From Hyaloscypha bicolor E (lineage: Eukaryota; Ascomycota; Leotiomycetes; Helotiales; Hyaloscyphaceae), in contig NW_020194664.1 of the NCBI RefSeq assembly GCF_002865645.1, positions 306,104-370,103 of the forward strand: 64,000 nt of DNA, written 5' to 3'. Under the pieces are notes generated by a model. That model did not search any database. It was not told the DNA's origin and saw only the letters and a program-made list of their open reading frames with translations. Numbering within the stretch: the stretch's first letter is position 1; each line of letters starts with the position of its first letter. Positions 1 through 14,490 of the stretch are shown piece after piece. The position numbers and the translations under genes were made by a program.

Positions 1-1793
1 TCCTCATGAAATATATCAAAACAGCTATTATAATTACATAAATGAACGTCGCACTGCTTACACCCAAAGGAGGACGAGTACTTACTGCTTTCCCGGCCTC
101 TATTAGATGCAATTTCGCTCAATGCGACCCTTTTTCTTGGCCGATCCCTATATCTCAAGCCTTTACAGGCTACGCAGTACCCCCTTTTAGCCATCTTTAC
201 TAGCTCGTGCGATTCCACAGGTACCTGTTTAGCTCCCTGGCTAATCTGTGATATTCTTCTCTTTGGACAGATCTTACTGTCTCTCCCTTTAGCTAGTAAA
301 GCACTGACTAGCTGTCTCCTGAAATCCTGCTGGCTTCTGAAGCTTATTTCCCTAGGTTCAGGGACATCGCTACATAAAGCTAGTAAATAGCAATTGATCA
401 GAACCGTACGAAGTAGCCAGTGCTCTAGTACTTGGTGCCCTCCCCGCTCCACGTACCGTAAACCAGCGTTCTGGGCAGTCAGGTGATCAAACTCGTCAAC
501 TGCTCCCATATGATAGTTATATCCATCCGCAATTACAGGAATCGAGAGTATCTTTGTAGCCTGATTACCAAAGGGTATTCGTGCAGTCTTCGCTTTAGAA
601 GAAGTCTCCTTAGGCCTCTTCCTTAGCCGTAAAACACGCTCGTCACCTGATATAAAGGAAGATATCATTAAAACAAAGGCTTGATCTTTTTACCTAACGT
701 AATACACTTCTCCATTAGGCGTATACCTGGAATACGTTTCACCCCAGGGTATTACGTCCTTTTTGTCCGATTTCTGGAGGTCAAGAAGCTCCTTAATAAC
801 CCTACCAGTTGTCCTGCAAGTCCCAGTAATCGCAACTCCCTGGGAGCGAGTATATTGGATAAAGCGAGTAGAAACAAAGAGATTATTAAGGTAAATGTAA
901 TATCCAGAGCCCTTAGGAAGCTTGGGCAACCTTTTAATTAAGTGCAGAACTACTACTTGTATCTTATTTCCCCCATTTCCAGCCTTAATTATCCCACCAA
1001 GCTCTCGTAGAGTACATACTCCCACAGGCCCATTTTTTTGACCAGGAATATGCCAGTTCCATACGAGTAAGAACCCCCTTTGGGCTGCCTCCCAGACCTT
1101 ATATCCTGTAGGTATGGGCTTGTTTGGAACAGTGGTTGTTTCTTTGGATCGACCTTCAAATCGTATGATTATCTTATTGATTGCCAAGTCCCGTCCAGGC
1201 TTCCAAATACCCAAATTAACCTCTTGAATATGTGTACTAAAAGCTTTAACCTGCTCGGCAATTTATTAGCTAGTTTCAGGTAAAATGAACCGAGTAATAG
1301 GGGCTACCTTCTTATATGGGCCTTGTTCCTGATTTCCATGGAATCGTATATATATATGGAGCTCCTGAAACCGATTCCTACTCAAATACTTCGTAATTAG
1401 ATACTCAGGTATCATATTCTTTGTTATCCAATAGTCTGCGATCTTATTATCTATATGCAAGCTCATATATATTCGAATTGCAAGGTAGATATATATCTCT
1501 CTATAGCATATTAGGTACTAATCGTTTGCTCGTACGTAAGGGCCAGATTCGTCTGAAGGTTTTCGCATATAGTTATTTGTCTTCTCAACTATTAGATCAA
1601 TAATTTTGGGGATATAGTATATAGTAAACAAAGTAATAGGATCATCTGGAGAGACGTCTTCAGGTAAGGTGATTTCCCAGCCGAATTGGGGCAATTGCAT
1701 AGGCTTGAAAGCACTTCCCTGCTTGCGTAATGGATCTTTATTAGGCCGAAGGGTTCCTTTATTAGTGGAATCAAATACGGTAGCGTCTGGCAT
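1..1793 (-). pseudogene. piggyBac-like transposase, RIP-decayed, cut by window edge
   Basis: Reading leftward from ATG at 1793, pieces of a piggyBac-type (DDE_Tnp_1_7) transposase appear in order: an N-terminal part with PKIIDLIVEKTN (about 1600), IADYW and SRNRFQELH (about 1370-1440), the catalytic core with KPIPTGYKVW (about 1100), and a C-terminal cysteine-rich finger at 1-185 with CVAC, CKQC and CFDIFH. The frame is broken by stops, including two adjacent ones just below 1266 and one at about 689 where the family usually has Trp. Two of the three expected catalytic aspartates read Asn (codons at 1176-1178 and 885-887). The third, in VDEFD near 500, is intact. All these changes are G-to-A on the coding strand, as RIP would give. 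The element is dead. Its ends were not resolved. I am confident of the family, not of exact limits. Confidence 0.85.
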
Positions 1794-1794
1794 C

Positions 1795-2961
1795 CTGATT
1801 ATAGTATAATTAATGATTTAATTGAGTATTCAGTGGTTTATTTACATATAAACAGGAACCAGAGTTTTGGTATTCCTCCGGAATAATGGTTTTTCCGACG
1901 CACGGGCCATGTAAAGCTGGCGGCAGCATAGCGGATAAGGGGGGTCAAATTTCCCTATATAAATTTTTGCAGTGATTTGTATATTACTGGGTTTTATATA
2001 TTGCCCTCTCTAGGGATAATAAAAATTTAATTAATTAAATTATAATTAATAGTCAAATTATTATTATTTATTAATAATCAAGCCATTATTAAATATATAA
2101 TTTTATATATAATTTATGATTTTTAATGAAAATATTAATTATATAATATAATATTAAGAATAAAGTTATATTTTTATTTCTTTCTATTTATAGTAATATT
2201 TAATACTAGTATCTTATTAATAAAGATACTAAGATCTTCCTAGTTCTCCTCTTTGTTATTATTATTAATAGCTTTAATAATTACTAAATTATTTTCCTAA
2301 TTTAATAATAAATCTATTATTAGTTTTTTTAATAGCTATATTTCTCTATTCGTTTTATATATTACTATATATATTAATCTTTAATTAATATATATAAAAC
2401 AGAGCTTATTTATAGTTCCAATTAATATTTAATTTCGCATCTTTAATTATAGGAAATTTATAATAGAAAAAGCATATTCAGAAGCTATAGAATTAGTAAT
2501 TATATATAAGAAATTAAGGGCTAGTTTAGATAGTTCTAGAGATTTAATTGCCTATTATAATTAGTAAATAATTAATACTATAAAGCTATTAATTATTTAC
2601 TAATATTTTTTAAAAAAAATATTACTTAATTATTAAAATATATTTAATAAGAATTTAAAGCATGAAAATTCCCCTATTTCTTTTTATATTAGAAGAACTT
2701 ATAAAAGCCTTTAATTCTAAGCCTTTTAATTATAAAGCTATTTATTTATATAGAAAATATATCTATAAGAATAATATTATAATTCTCTAGAAGAAGTATA
2801 TATATTACTAAATAAATGAATTAAAGCAATATTTTATTTATATATTTCATTTACCTTTATTTATTTATATATAATAATTCTTGATTTCTTTTTATTATAG
2901 CCTGCTTTCTTATATCTTATATATATAAAAATAGATATTAATTACTATTTATTAAGAATAT
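1795..2961. other. AT-rich RIP desert, no gene seen
   Basis: The first 200 bases still have moderate GC and probably include the transposon's upstream end, but no terminal repeat could be fixed. From about 1990 the DNA is nearly all A and T with very few CA or TG pairs. No open frame or recognisable protein fragment was found. Confidence 0.6.
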
Positions 2962-3226
2962 TATAGTATAATAAGCCGTATTTTATTAAAATTACTTTAT
3001 TTTAATAGTTTTAATATTTTGGTTATATAATAAAGGCTATAGCCTTTTATATATAACTTATAAGAACTATATAAAAAAGTTAGTTTTTCTATAGTTCTAG
3101 ATAATAATTCCTTTTTTATATTTAATTAATTGAACTTTTATATACTATATACTATATACTATTTATACTTTTAATCTTATTATTTTATTATTAAATTATG
3201 TTTTATATTTTAGTATACTTTATATA
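2962..3226 (+). repeat. LTR of gypsy copy A (left)
   Basis: A block of about 265 bp closely matches blocks at 35951-36221 and 48736-49006. All three begin with a TATARTATA-type start (TG decayed to TA) and share a central CTATAGYCTTTTATATATAAC segment. It stands upstream of plus-strand gag-pol remnants, so it is read as a 5' LTR. The right edge is approximate. Confidence 0.65.
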
Positions 3227-6200
3227 AGTTTTTATTTTATTATAATTTCTTTCTTATATATTTTATAATAAGTAATATAAGGAAAATTAAAACTTTATAA
3301 TTAAAGTAATACTTTTATAAAGTTCTAAAAGATTTTTATAAGGCGGATTATTAGCTTAGTAAGTTTAGGGAAAAAAGGACTATTATAATATTTTAGGCCT
3401 AAAGCTAAAATATTAAAAATATATAAATATTAATTTTAATACCTTATATTAATTTCTAATATATCTAATAACTTAAATATAGGTTAGTTTTAAGATATAA
3501 TTACTAGTATAATATATAGAAGTAATAAGAATAAAGGCTAATTATAAAAGAAAAAGAAATAGAAGAAATATAAAAAAAATATTATACTAAAATAATATAA
3601 ATTAAACCTTAATTAGAAATGAACTTTAATACTCGAAAATAAAATTATATTATTAATTTATATATTATTTTTAGTTATAATAAATACCGGAATAAAAATA
3701 ATATTAGTTTTAGTAAAAAAGCTTATTTCTAAATCCGGAAAAGATATCTAAAAAAGGAAATACCCTTAATTTCAAATAAAATAATAAATAGAAATTAGAA
3801 ATAAGAATTTAAAAAAATCAGAAATAAGAAATTATATAAATAATTTAGAAAAGCTTTTAGAGAAAAGAATGAATATTAAATAAAGAAAAAGAAAAGAATT
3901 CAGAAAAGTTAGAAAAATTAGCAAAATTATATTTATTAATTTTATTATTGTTTTTAATAATATTATTAAATATATTTAGTTTAGTAAAATTAAGGGAAAA
4001 TACTATAAATATTAAATTAATAGAATAGAAAAAATAATATAAGTAATAGAAATAAGACTAGAAAAGCTATTACCTTATTACTACTAATATTAAAACTTAA
4101 ACCTAAACTAAATTTATTATTATTAACTCGTTTCTCCCAAATTCCAATTCCTAAACTAAAAAATATATTTAAATAAGAAATTTGTTCTTTAGAAACCTTA
4201 TTAATAGAAGTCTTAAATATAAAAACTTTATAATTAATTATAGAAAAAATTATTAAGATTAGTATAATTAAGAATAAATATATACTAGTACCGGATTTAA
4301 ACTTATTATTTATAAGAGCTCCTGAAATACTATAGTTTTATAAAAATAATATCTTTATATTCTTGAAATAATATATAAATATATATAAGAACTATTATAT
4401 TTCTAATAATATTAAAAGAAAAAGAATTATCTATTATATCTTTTTTATTTATAAGAATTAGATTAAAGCTATATTAAAGTATTATACTAATAGCCCAGAA
4501 GATTATTAGGAAACTAAATTCTTTAAGGCTTTATTAAAGGAATTCCGAGAATATAACTAGAAAATACTTAAAATTAGCTATAATTTTCTTAATTAAATTA
4601 TTATATAAGTCCAGAATAGAAAAATCTCTTTTAAGTATTATATTAATATATTTAATAAAGTATTAAAAGAGTTATTAAAAAGAAAAAAAAATTACTTAAT
4701 ACCAAGAATTTATAACGGAATTATTTATTCTAGTAAGAGATTATATTCTTAAAAATATAAATTTTAAACCTATAAATATTTCTATTTATAAATATAATAA
4801 AATATATAAGAAAATAGTAATATTTTATTAATATAAAAAAAAACAAATACTATTTTAATATTATTAATAACCTAGATATATCTAGGCTTAGATAAGAATA
4901 CTTAAATATAGTAATTTATAATATAGTTCTCAAGCTAGAAAATAATTATTCTTTACTAGTTTTTTTTATTATATTTCCTAAAACTACTATAAATATAAAT
5001 AAAAAGAGAATCTAGCCTATAGCTAATTATATAAAATCTATTAAAAGTAGTAAATTTAAAGGAAATAATATTAACTAGTTAGTAAAAAGTCTAGAAAAAC
5101 TATTTATTACTATAATAACTTAAAAGAATTTATAGAAAGAATTTAATATAGCTATTATTATAATTCGGGAAAATATTTATAGCCTATTTATAAAATCTAG
5201 CTAATTATAATAAATATAATTCGGGTTTTTAAAAAAAATATACTAGAAGTTATAATAGAGGTTATAAAGAATATTATAATAGCTATAATAATTAAACTAA
5301 AATAGATAAAGAATCTAAATAATTATATTCTAGAGGGAATTAATTTTAAATATAATTAGAAAATACTATTTATATTAATATAGCCTATAATATAGATCTA
5401 GAACTAAAAGAATAAATTTATTATAAATATTATAATAGAAATAAAAATAATAATATTAATTTAGAATATATTTATATTTCTTAGTTCTATTATTTACTAA
5501 TAAAAAAGCTTATAAATTGTAAATATATTTACTAATTTAATAAAAGATAATATAAAAAGCTATTTAAATCTAGATAAAAAAGTATTTCTTTTTTCCTTAT
5601 TAGTAAATACTAATAGTTTAATTAAATTATTTCTTAAGTTCAAAAAAAAGAATTTAATTATAATTTAAATATTTAACTTAAAAATATTTAGAAAATAGTA
5701 AAAGATATCTAGTTTACTAAATAAAAAGAAAAAAGAACTAGCTAACTGGAATCTATATATAAAAGCAAATAAGTCATATTTAGGAAATCTAAATAGCTAC
5801 TTTATTTTAGAGGAAATTCTATTAGAATTACTAATATTTCAAGTTCTAGAATTAATAAATAATATTAAGATTTGGCTATAAATAGTATTTCTATTAATAC
5901 TATAACGGGTTTCTTATTAAAAAAAAAGAGAAAAGAAATAGAAATAGCTAAAAAGGTTTTCTAAAAATAAACTAGAATAAAAGAAAAGCTATTTTATATA
6001 AGAAGCCAGAAAAATACTATTTTAAGAAATAATAAATAAAGAAATAGTCTAGCTAAAAATATAGATATTAATATTTCCGGAAACAAATAAAATAAATTAG
6101 AAACCTAGTATATTCTTAATTATAATAAATATAAAACTCCTAAAATTAATAATATTCTAATAAAACTATTAAAAAAAGTAATTATTCTATTTCTGAAAAC

Positions 6201-8186
6201 TTAAAAAAAAATTTTATTAATATTTTAAAAATACTAAATCTAGCTACTATATTTTAGAACTAATAGATTAAGAATAATACTTTCTATTTTAGTATTTTAT
6301 AAATAAGAAATACTATTATATTAAATATAATTAAATAAACTAGAAAATCTATAAGACTAGTAGCTATAGCTTATATAATAAATAGAATATTTAAAGAATT
6401 AGAAATATTAGCTTAAATATCTAATATTAATAGAATTATTTAATTTAAAAGTAATAGTATTAATATTCGAATATTACTAGCTTATAAATATATTATATAA
6501 TTTCTATATTTCTAATTTATATTTCAGAAATCTTAAAAAAGTATTAAATATAAAGAAATAATTAATACTAGAACTAAAATTAATATTTTCTTTAAAAAGA
6601 TCTTTAGAAATATTAGTAAAATAATATATAATATTATAAATTATTAAATATCTATTATTATTAGAACTAAATTTGAATTTATAAAAATAATAAAGCTTAG
6701 AGCTAAGATTATAAATAGAATAGAATATAAAGATATATTTTTTCTAGTTAAAAAAGCTTTAAAAATTCCATTTAGTTAATTATTTCTAATAAAAATAAAA
6801 ATAATAGTTTATAAAATAGAAGATTTACTAATCCTAAAAATAACTAGAATATTTATATTATTATAATTATTCTATTTTTAAAAAATACCAGAAAATAGAA
6901 AAAAAGTAATAATTTAAGAATATTAAGCTTCTAGAGTTAAGAAATTGAATAATATAAAATAAGAAACTAAAAAGAAAAAAGAAAAATAGAATTTAATATT
7001 ATAACTAGTAGTAGTATTAGAAGAAATAGAAAAATATTAGAATTTCTTACTAATTCTTTTATTTTGGATTTAGAAGTTTAGAAAATTAATAATATTTTTG
7101 GGAAAACTAAAATAAAAAAGATTCTAGTTAAAGTATTATTAAAAATAGTTCCGGATTTAATAAAAATAAAATAATAAGAATATTAAATAAAAATATTTCT
7201 AAAGCTATAAAATATAGAACCCAAAACTAGAAAATATTCTGAAATATATAAAAGCTTAAAAATATATATATTAGAATACTAGATAAAAAAATACTTTTTA
7301 TACCTAAATAGAAAGAAGCTAAATAAGAAGATTATAAACTCCGGAGATTAAATAAAAAGAATATTAAAGAAAATAGCTATAATTCTTAAAGAAAAAAATA
7401 ATAATTATAATTTATTTCTAATTATAGAAATATAAAAAATATAAAATAAGAAGATTTAACTAATAAATACTAATAATAGAACTAGAAAAGACTCAGGTAA
7501 ATACCCGAACTAGTTTAAAAGATTTAAAACTAGAGAATATTTATAGAAATATACTAGGAAATATAAGAATTACCTTTTATTAAAAATATTAGCTATTTTA
7601 AAAGATTTAAAATTTATTTCGGAATGTTTTAAATAATTAGATATTAGTAACTAGCTCTAAAAAAACTAGCTATATTTCGAGAATTAATAATTAATTAAAA
7701 AGATATAATTATATTTAATTAGAAAGAAATAAAAAAAGTCTATAAGAATATTAGTTTATTTATTCTAATTAAAACTATTAAATATAAAGCCCAATAAGAG
7801 AATAATTTCTTATATTCTAATGTTCTAATACTAGTAATAATAAAAATACTATTAGAATACCTAGATTATAAAGTTTTTAAGAAATATAACAAATATTATT
7901 AAAATCTATAATTCTTAGTTATAAAAAAGATTACTAGAACTTATAGACTAATTAATACTACTATAAAAATAAATTTAGTAATCTTATAAAATACTAATTT
8001 ACTTTTATTTATTAATAAGATTTCAGAAGAATTTACTAAATATATTTATATTTTTTTAAAAAAAAATTTTCCGAATATAATTAATTTATACTAAATACTT
8101 ATAATATCTCTAGAACTATTAAAAATAACTATACTATTTTAGGAAACTATTAATTCTATTATATAATTTATATAAGTTATTATAAC
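3227..8186 (+). mobile_element. Ty3/gypsy copy A, gag and first part of pol (RIP-decayed)
   Basis: This segment aligns along its length with 36222-41330 (copy B). Read on the plus strand with TAG and TAA taken as decayed Gln or Trp codons, its right end reads as the N-terminal half of a reverse transcriptase, with KKITRTYRLIN near 7930 followed by an LLLFINKISEEF block near 7995. Hardly any CA or TG dinucleotides remain and stops are everywhere, so nothing is functional. The frame is cut at 8186 by nested element G1 and resumes at 16305. The gag part (about 3600-5500) has no clear zinc knuckle left. Confidence 0.75.
8182..8186. repeat. Target site duplication ATAAC, left copy
   Basis: ATAAC directly precedes the G1 LTR here and directly follows the other G1 LTR at 16300-16304. 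The uninterrupted copy B has ATAAT at the matching place near 41327, one C-to-T change away. This fixes both ends of the nested insertion. Confidence 0.9.
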
Positions 8187-8371
8187 TATTATAATACCGG
8201 GTTCTAGGCTTGGAAAGTAAAATAGAATAGCTCTTAATCCGAGGATTCTAAACTAAGAAAGGAAGCTTATATATATAAGAGCTTTAATATTCTAAATACT
8301 AGCCCCAGCTATATATATTATTATATAGTTACGTAATACTAAATTTCCTAGCAAAGCAGTAAAGTATAATA
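8187..8371 (-). repeat. 3' LTR of gypsy G1 (heavily RIPed)
   Basis: This 185-bp block has the same length as 16115-16299. It differs from it almost only by C-to-T and G-to-A changes: TGTCACGATACC became TATTATAATACC, and the CG-rich centre became a TA run. It lies downstream of the minus-strand coding remnants, so it is the 3' LTR. Confidence 0.9.
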
Positions 8372-11300
8372 TTATTCCTCTTCTTTTAGGAAAGCTTATC
8401 CCGAATACTCGAAAATTATATAATCTTATATACTCTTATATGTCCTTATATATCTTATTTCCGGTATTTTCTATTTATATATTCTACTAGTTCCTAATAT
8501 ACTAGCTCTTCCAAATCTGAATCTGAATTAGAATCAGGGCTATCTATATAATACTATTATATAGTCGAACTATCTAGTTAAAAAACTGGTTATATAAGAA
8601 ATACTAAAACTTAAGCCCAAATCTCCTATATATTACTTGCTCTAGGAATACCAGAGCTCTCTACTACTCCTTATACGTTCTTTAGTCTTTTATTTAGCCT
8701 ATAATTATATAAATATGAATTCTTTCCTATTATACTTTTATACCAGTTATAGATAATATTTTCCATATAGTAGATTTCCCCTAAATCTTAAGGGAGATCC
8801 GTATAAGATATATTTATAATATAAGATCTCTTTATTTATATATATCCGGACTTATATACTTGATTACTAATCTTCTTTAGGTCAAACGGGCTATAAGGTA
8901 TTTCCCTCTTATAGATATTAATCCGAATACCCCTTAATAAATATATACCGGACCTATATAGCCTCCTATAAATAAGGATAACCCTCGGCCTCGAAAACGG
9001 ATCCGTTAAATCTATAATAAGCTAGATACGGCCCGTAGCTAGCTAATAGAAGCTATTCTATTACTATTACTATCTTCTTCTTCTCTTTCTTCTTTTCCTC
9101 CCGTCTTACCTATTAGCTTTTATTTATAGTTCCGGGATTAGCCTGCTTATAATCTTGGCCTAATAAATATTAAGTATAAGAATTATAATATAAAATACTA
9201 GATATTAGAAACAATTACGAATATAAATCAGAAATTTGAGTTCTATTATAAGAAAAGAAATATAGTAATAGATAAGTTACAAGTACTTCTATTCTTTTTA
9301 TAGGCGCTTTTTAAAGGAAATAATCTATAAGCCTATAGCTTTTATTAAAATATAAGAATATATAACTTTATACTTACTTTTATATCTATAAGCTATACTA
9401 AAGATATATATATTAATCTTTCTTATAATCTTTACTATTTTCAGATCTATAGGAAGCTATTTTATTACTAGAAACCCTTAGAGCCAGGCTTATAGCAGGT
9501 TCCAGCCTTTATTTAATTATTTTTTTATAATTTAGACTATATAACTAATCTCCGGTTATAGTACTACCCGTAACTCAATCGAGCTATTTTCTATAGCCTT
9601 TATAAGATACTTGCGAATTATAGTAATTCCTTTATATAAATCTATAAGATAGCCCGGGAATAATTAACTAGCTAAACGAGTTACTTTCAGATCCTTTTTA
9701 GCCTGTAAATATATCTAATTCTCTAGTCTGGGGCAGACTATTACTATAAGAACCTTCCTATAGCTATAAAGCTAGCAGGAATCCTTTCAGACAAGTTTAT
9801 AGATAAGAGTTAATATAATATTCTTCTTATAATTTATAAGCCTGGCTATTAAAGTCCACAACTTTACTAGATAACTATTACTTATATAGTATATATATTT
9901 CTTTTTCTATATAATAAATACGGGTAATATTATAAAATAACTTTATAGGATATCTATTATATCTATTAACGAATCCGTTTAAAGTAATAGCCCTTTTACT
10001 AGTTCTATTTATATATCTATAATTATAAGATATTATCTCTCTTTTATACTTACTAGCTCTTTTAATAATATATTATAGATACTTTTATTACCTATAAAAC
10101 TATATTTCTTAATTAGTTCCGTTTATACTAAGATAAGATCTATACGAATATATATAATAATTTAATAAATACTTTTATTTATAAGAATATTTTAGTAACT
10201 AATCTAGATTAGTAGTTTATTCTTCTATTTTTTTTTATAAATAGAGATTAGTTTATATAGTATCTTTTTTAAGATTTAATAGCTATTATTTATTATTTTG
10301 GAAAGCCTACCTTTTTTATTACCTTTATAACTAATCTATAATAGCTAGAGATTATCCAAGAATTATATAGCTTATAACCTATAAATAGGCCAGATCTAAT
10401 TACTTATATATTTTGACTCAAGATTTAAGAGCTTTTTATAAATCTCAAGAATAGTCTTTTTAGACTATATATAGGCTATATTTATATAATTAAATACTAG
10501 AAATAAGGGCTTCTATATTTATACTTACTCTTATTCTTATAAATATTTATAAAGTTTAATATACCTAAATATATAAATAAGGTTATATATACTAAGCTAC
10601 TAGATCTATTATAGGACTTTATAGGCAAGTTTCTGGCTTTAGTTATAGGTAATATATCTTATAATTTATATAGAAAGAATTATATATAGGCCCTATATAT
10701 GATCTATAAAAAAGCTTATAGCTTATTAGTATATTTCAAAAGGTTCCTAAAGGCTTTTATAGACTATACTATAATCTTTAAGAATAGCTATCCTAAATAC
10801 TATTATTGGAATAATAAGCAAATATTTATAGTCTATAAATCCGGTACTTGGGACTAGTAAATTATTTATAATAATTACTGGATTGTTTTATATAACCTGT
10901 ATTTCTTTTAGAAATTCTACTTATATATTAATATAGAAATATATACCTTAATTCAAATAATTAAGTATATTTATAAGTATATATATAAAAGAGTAGACTA
11001 TATAATAGTTATAATTATAGCTATAGATAACGAGATTACCCGGTATATATATACCCGTTATATAAGTTTATATAAGGCTATTTAGTAGCTATTCGAATTT
11101 CCTATATATTAGGAATTCCTTCCTATTTAGTATCTTATAGTTTATCTTAAAAAGAAGTAAATAATCTACTTTCCAGATAATATCTTTTTTATAGCCCTAG
11201 CTATAAAGACTATAAATACCTATTTAATCTTAATAGCTTTCTTTAAATATAATACTATATATAAGAATAACTAGTAATACTTATATTTGAAGTTTCCGGC

Positions 11301-13500
11301 CTACTTTATATAGATTCTAAAAACTTATATATAAAAATACTACTAGTAGAATAATAATAATCGGATTAGCTATATATATTACTATAGCCCTATTTCGGGC
11401 AAGTAATACTACTTATAGTTCTTATTTATAGTTATTTATAGCCTATAGTTCTTTATAAATCTATATTTAGTTAAAAGTATCTATTATTTAATATACTAGA
11501 CTACCTATATTACTTATAGCTTAGTAAAGAATAACTAGAAATAGTATTAGTATTTTAATAAGGCTATCCTATTTATACCTATAAGTAGTTTATAGATATT
11601 ATTCTTAACTAGCCTCTACTAGTAGCTAATTACGGACCTGTTAGTAATCTAGAACCGGTATAAGTACTATTTCTATAATAATTTCTGGTACTAGCTTACC
11701 TATAATAGTAGTTTCCCATTTCTGCTTTTTAACCTATACTATAATTATAGCCTTTTCTTACTTATATATAGGCTTATAAACTAGTAATAGTTACTTACGA
11801 ACTACGGGCTCTTGTTTTTTGTCTGGAATTAGACTAGTAAGTACTATTTCTTATTTATATTATATACTTTTAAGAACTAGGTATTACTTATAGTTATAAT
11901 ACGAGTCTAGCTTAATCCTAATTAGTAATTATATTTTATAAAAATTATAATAGCTATTAAATCAGATTTATAAATAGCCTATTTCTATTTATAAGAGCCA
12001 GATAATATAAGTAAGATATTCTTATATAAGGTATTTTATTATTACTTTTATAAATAAGGGCAAATAGTTCTTTATATAGTATTTATAAGTATTATAACTC
12101 TTTTATTATTAAATAAATATATATCTTATTTCTAGTTCAAGATTTTAATTAAGCTTTATAAATTATCTATAAGTTCTATTATAAAGTAAAATATCCTTAG
12201 ATAGATTCTCTAGTCTATAGATCTTATTATCTGAGATAAGGTACTAATATAATATAAGTATTACTTTAAGGTTATTTACTAGCTTTTAATAGATTTATAG
12301 TCTATAGCAAATAATATTCTTTTTAGAAAAATATTTATAATTCTCGATAGGAACTTTACCTAGATTCTTCTAATTATATTATATAATTTATAGATAGATA
12401 TTATTACTATATACTTTTAATAATTATTTATTTAGCTATAGCTCAAGTAGCTCTATTTATAGACTAATATACGGGTTTATAAGAATAAGAATAGCTAGGA
12501 ATTTATTTACTAGATTAGTAAATTACCTAATAACTCAGACCCTAATAAAATAATAGTAATTCCGGACTATATAAACTAGCTAGTATTAATTATAAATCTA
12601 ATTAGCTATATTTATTTCCCAGATCTTTTCTTCCGGACTACTATAGATCCATTAACCTTTTATAGGTAGTATCTCTTAACTATATTAAATATTATAGTCT
12701 TAAAGCTTAATACCTATATTCTTAGATATTTATTAGGCTAATTATAAATATACTAATTAGTAGATTCCCTAGATATAAATAAATCTTCAGATAATAATTT
12801 ATATAAGCTATTTATAAAATAGCTATAAAGTATTAATCTTTTTTTCTTATTATTATCTTAGTTTATTCTTAAGATTAGGGCTCTAATACTACTTTTATAA
12901 AACCTATATTTATAAGAGGATTTATATAATAGAATCCGGATAATAATTATAAGCTTATAGGTATATTATATTAAGGTTTACTTATTTAGAAGAGATTTTA
13001 ATAGCTAGTTACGAGTAATTCTATAGATTAAGCTATTTACTATAGATATTAGCCTGGGAATTACTTTCTTCCGGAAATAGTTCTCGGTTTATTTATATTT
13101 TATAATAACTATTAATAAGTTATAAGATTAGTTCTTTTATACTATTAGTTTAGACTTATAGATGCCTATATTTACTTATAAGCAGTTTTATATAGGGATT
13201 TCCCGTATATTATTTATAAAAGGCTTAAGTATCTTTTTATTATATAAAAACCTGTCTAGAATACTTAATATAACTTATTCTAAGGTCTTAGCTAATTTAT
13301 TTTAGTACTTTATCTCTTATAGGTACCTTATAGGTACTAGATAGCCTTACGAATTAGGTTAAGGGATTTGGGAATTCGTAACTATTTATAACTACCTATA
13401 AGTATCTATATCTATTTATAAATAACTTATAATTATTACTTTGAATATTTTAGGGCTTAAATAAACCGAGAATACTATATTATTAGGTATTAAAAGTATA
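8372..13500 (-). pseudogene. G1 pol region, RIP-saturated, unreadable
   Basis: About 5.1 kb between the low-complexity stretch and the 3' LTR is the right size for protease, reverse transcriptase, RNase H and integrase. C and G remain mostly in CC, GC, GG and CG contexts, while CA and TG are nearly gone, so mutation looks saturated at CpA. I could not read a conserved pol motif in any frame. The call therefore rests on position inside the LTR-bounded element. Confidence 0.55.
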
Positions 13501-13552
13501 TACCTCTCTTAGATAATCCTTTATAGGATTTATAACTCTTTATTCTACTTAC

Positions 13553-13630
13553 TTTTCTCTCTCTCCTCTTCTCTCTCTTTCTTTTTCTCTTTCTCTTCCT
13601 CTTCTTTCTCTTCCTCTTCTGTCTCTAGTA
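13553..13630. repeat. Polypyrimidine tract (CT/CTT-rich)
   Basis: About 75 bases are almost pure C and T on the plus strand. Read on the minus strand of G1 they would give a Glu/Lys/Arg-rich linker. Confidence 0.8.
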
Positions 13631-13921
13631 CCAAGTAATTTGTCCTCTCTTTCTCCTCTAGTACCTCTGCCTTCTCTTTATAAAGAGCTACTAGCTTCCT
13701 ATAAAGCTTAGCGAAATGGTATATTCTCTGAGAGGAAGTAAGTAGGCGGCGGTAGTAAGGAATAGCAAGGTAATAGGCTATTTATATATTAGTTATAATC
13801 TATAATAATCTGTAGTAAATATATATATATAAAGATAATCTACTAGGAGCGATCCGGTTACTTATATAACTACCAGAAGTAATCCGGCAAAGCAGATATG
13901 GGTTAGTAGTAGTAGAGGCAG

Positions 13922-13948
13922 GAGCTAGAGCTAGAGCTAGAGCTAGAG
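13922..13948. repeat. (GAGCTA)n short tandem repeat
   Basis: Four and a half copies of GAGCTA are followed by a G/A-rich and GCGGCGG stretch. They lie inside the G1 low-complexity region. Confidence 0.85.
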
Positions 13949-14306
13949 GGAGAGGGGGAGCGGCGGCGGTACCTATAAGTATCCGTTAGGTTAGTTATAG
14001 TCCGTAAAAGATTAGTAAATAAATATAAAAAGCACTTATAGAAAGAATAATAGATACTCTTACTGCCATAATAGCAGTTAGTATAGCTTTCTCTAAACTA
14101 ACTAGCCATAACTATATATATTATCTATATACCTGATCCGCTAGTATAATATATATATCCGGCGGTATAAACTTGACTAACGAATTGGCCAAGCTCAGCC
14201 TCCAGGTTGGCAGGCCGGGCGGGGTTAGTGGTACGGCCGGGCCGCAAAACAGGCACCCGTAGCGGAGCCAGCAAAGAGAGTGCCGTTATGGCGCGGGTTG
14301 GGCGGG

Positions 14307-14490
14307 CGGGCAGGGCAGGCAGGGCAGGGCAGGGCAGGCAGGGCAGGCAGGGCAGGTGCTGGTACTGGTACTGGTACTGGTACTGGTACTGCTGCTGCTG
14401 CTGGTACTGGTGCTACTGCTGCTGGTGCTGCTGCTGTTGCTGCTGCTGGTACTGGTGGCAGTGGTGGTGGTGGTGGTGGTGGTAGTAGTA
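14307..14490. repeat. Compound microsatellite: GGGCA, CTGGTA, CTG and GGT runs
   Basis: Runs of GGGCAGGGCAGG pass into (CTGGTA)n, then mixed CTG triplets, then (GGT)n. The tract is GC-rich and sits between the gag and pol regions of G1. In the frame continuing from gag on the minus strand it would encode a Ser/Thr-rich stretch. The plus-strand open frames here (Trp/Tyr or Gly/Thr runs) are products of the repeat, not genes. Confidence 0.9.

Noticed and set aside
2000..8186. Possible mitochondrial DNA or centromere because of extreme AT content
   Set aside because: Recognisable decayed gypsy pol, LTRs and CA/TG depletion explain it as RIPed transposons; no mitochondrial genes are present.
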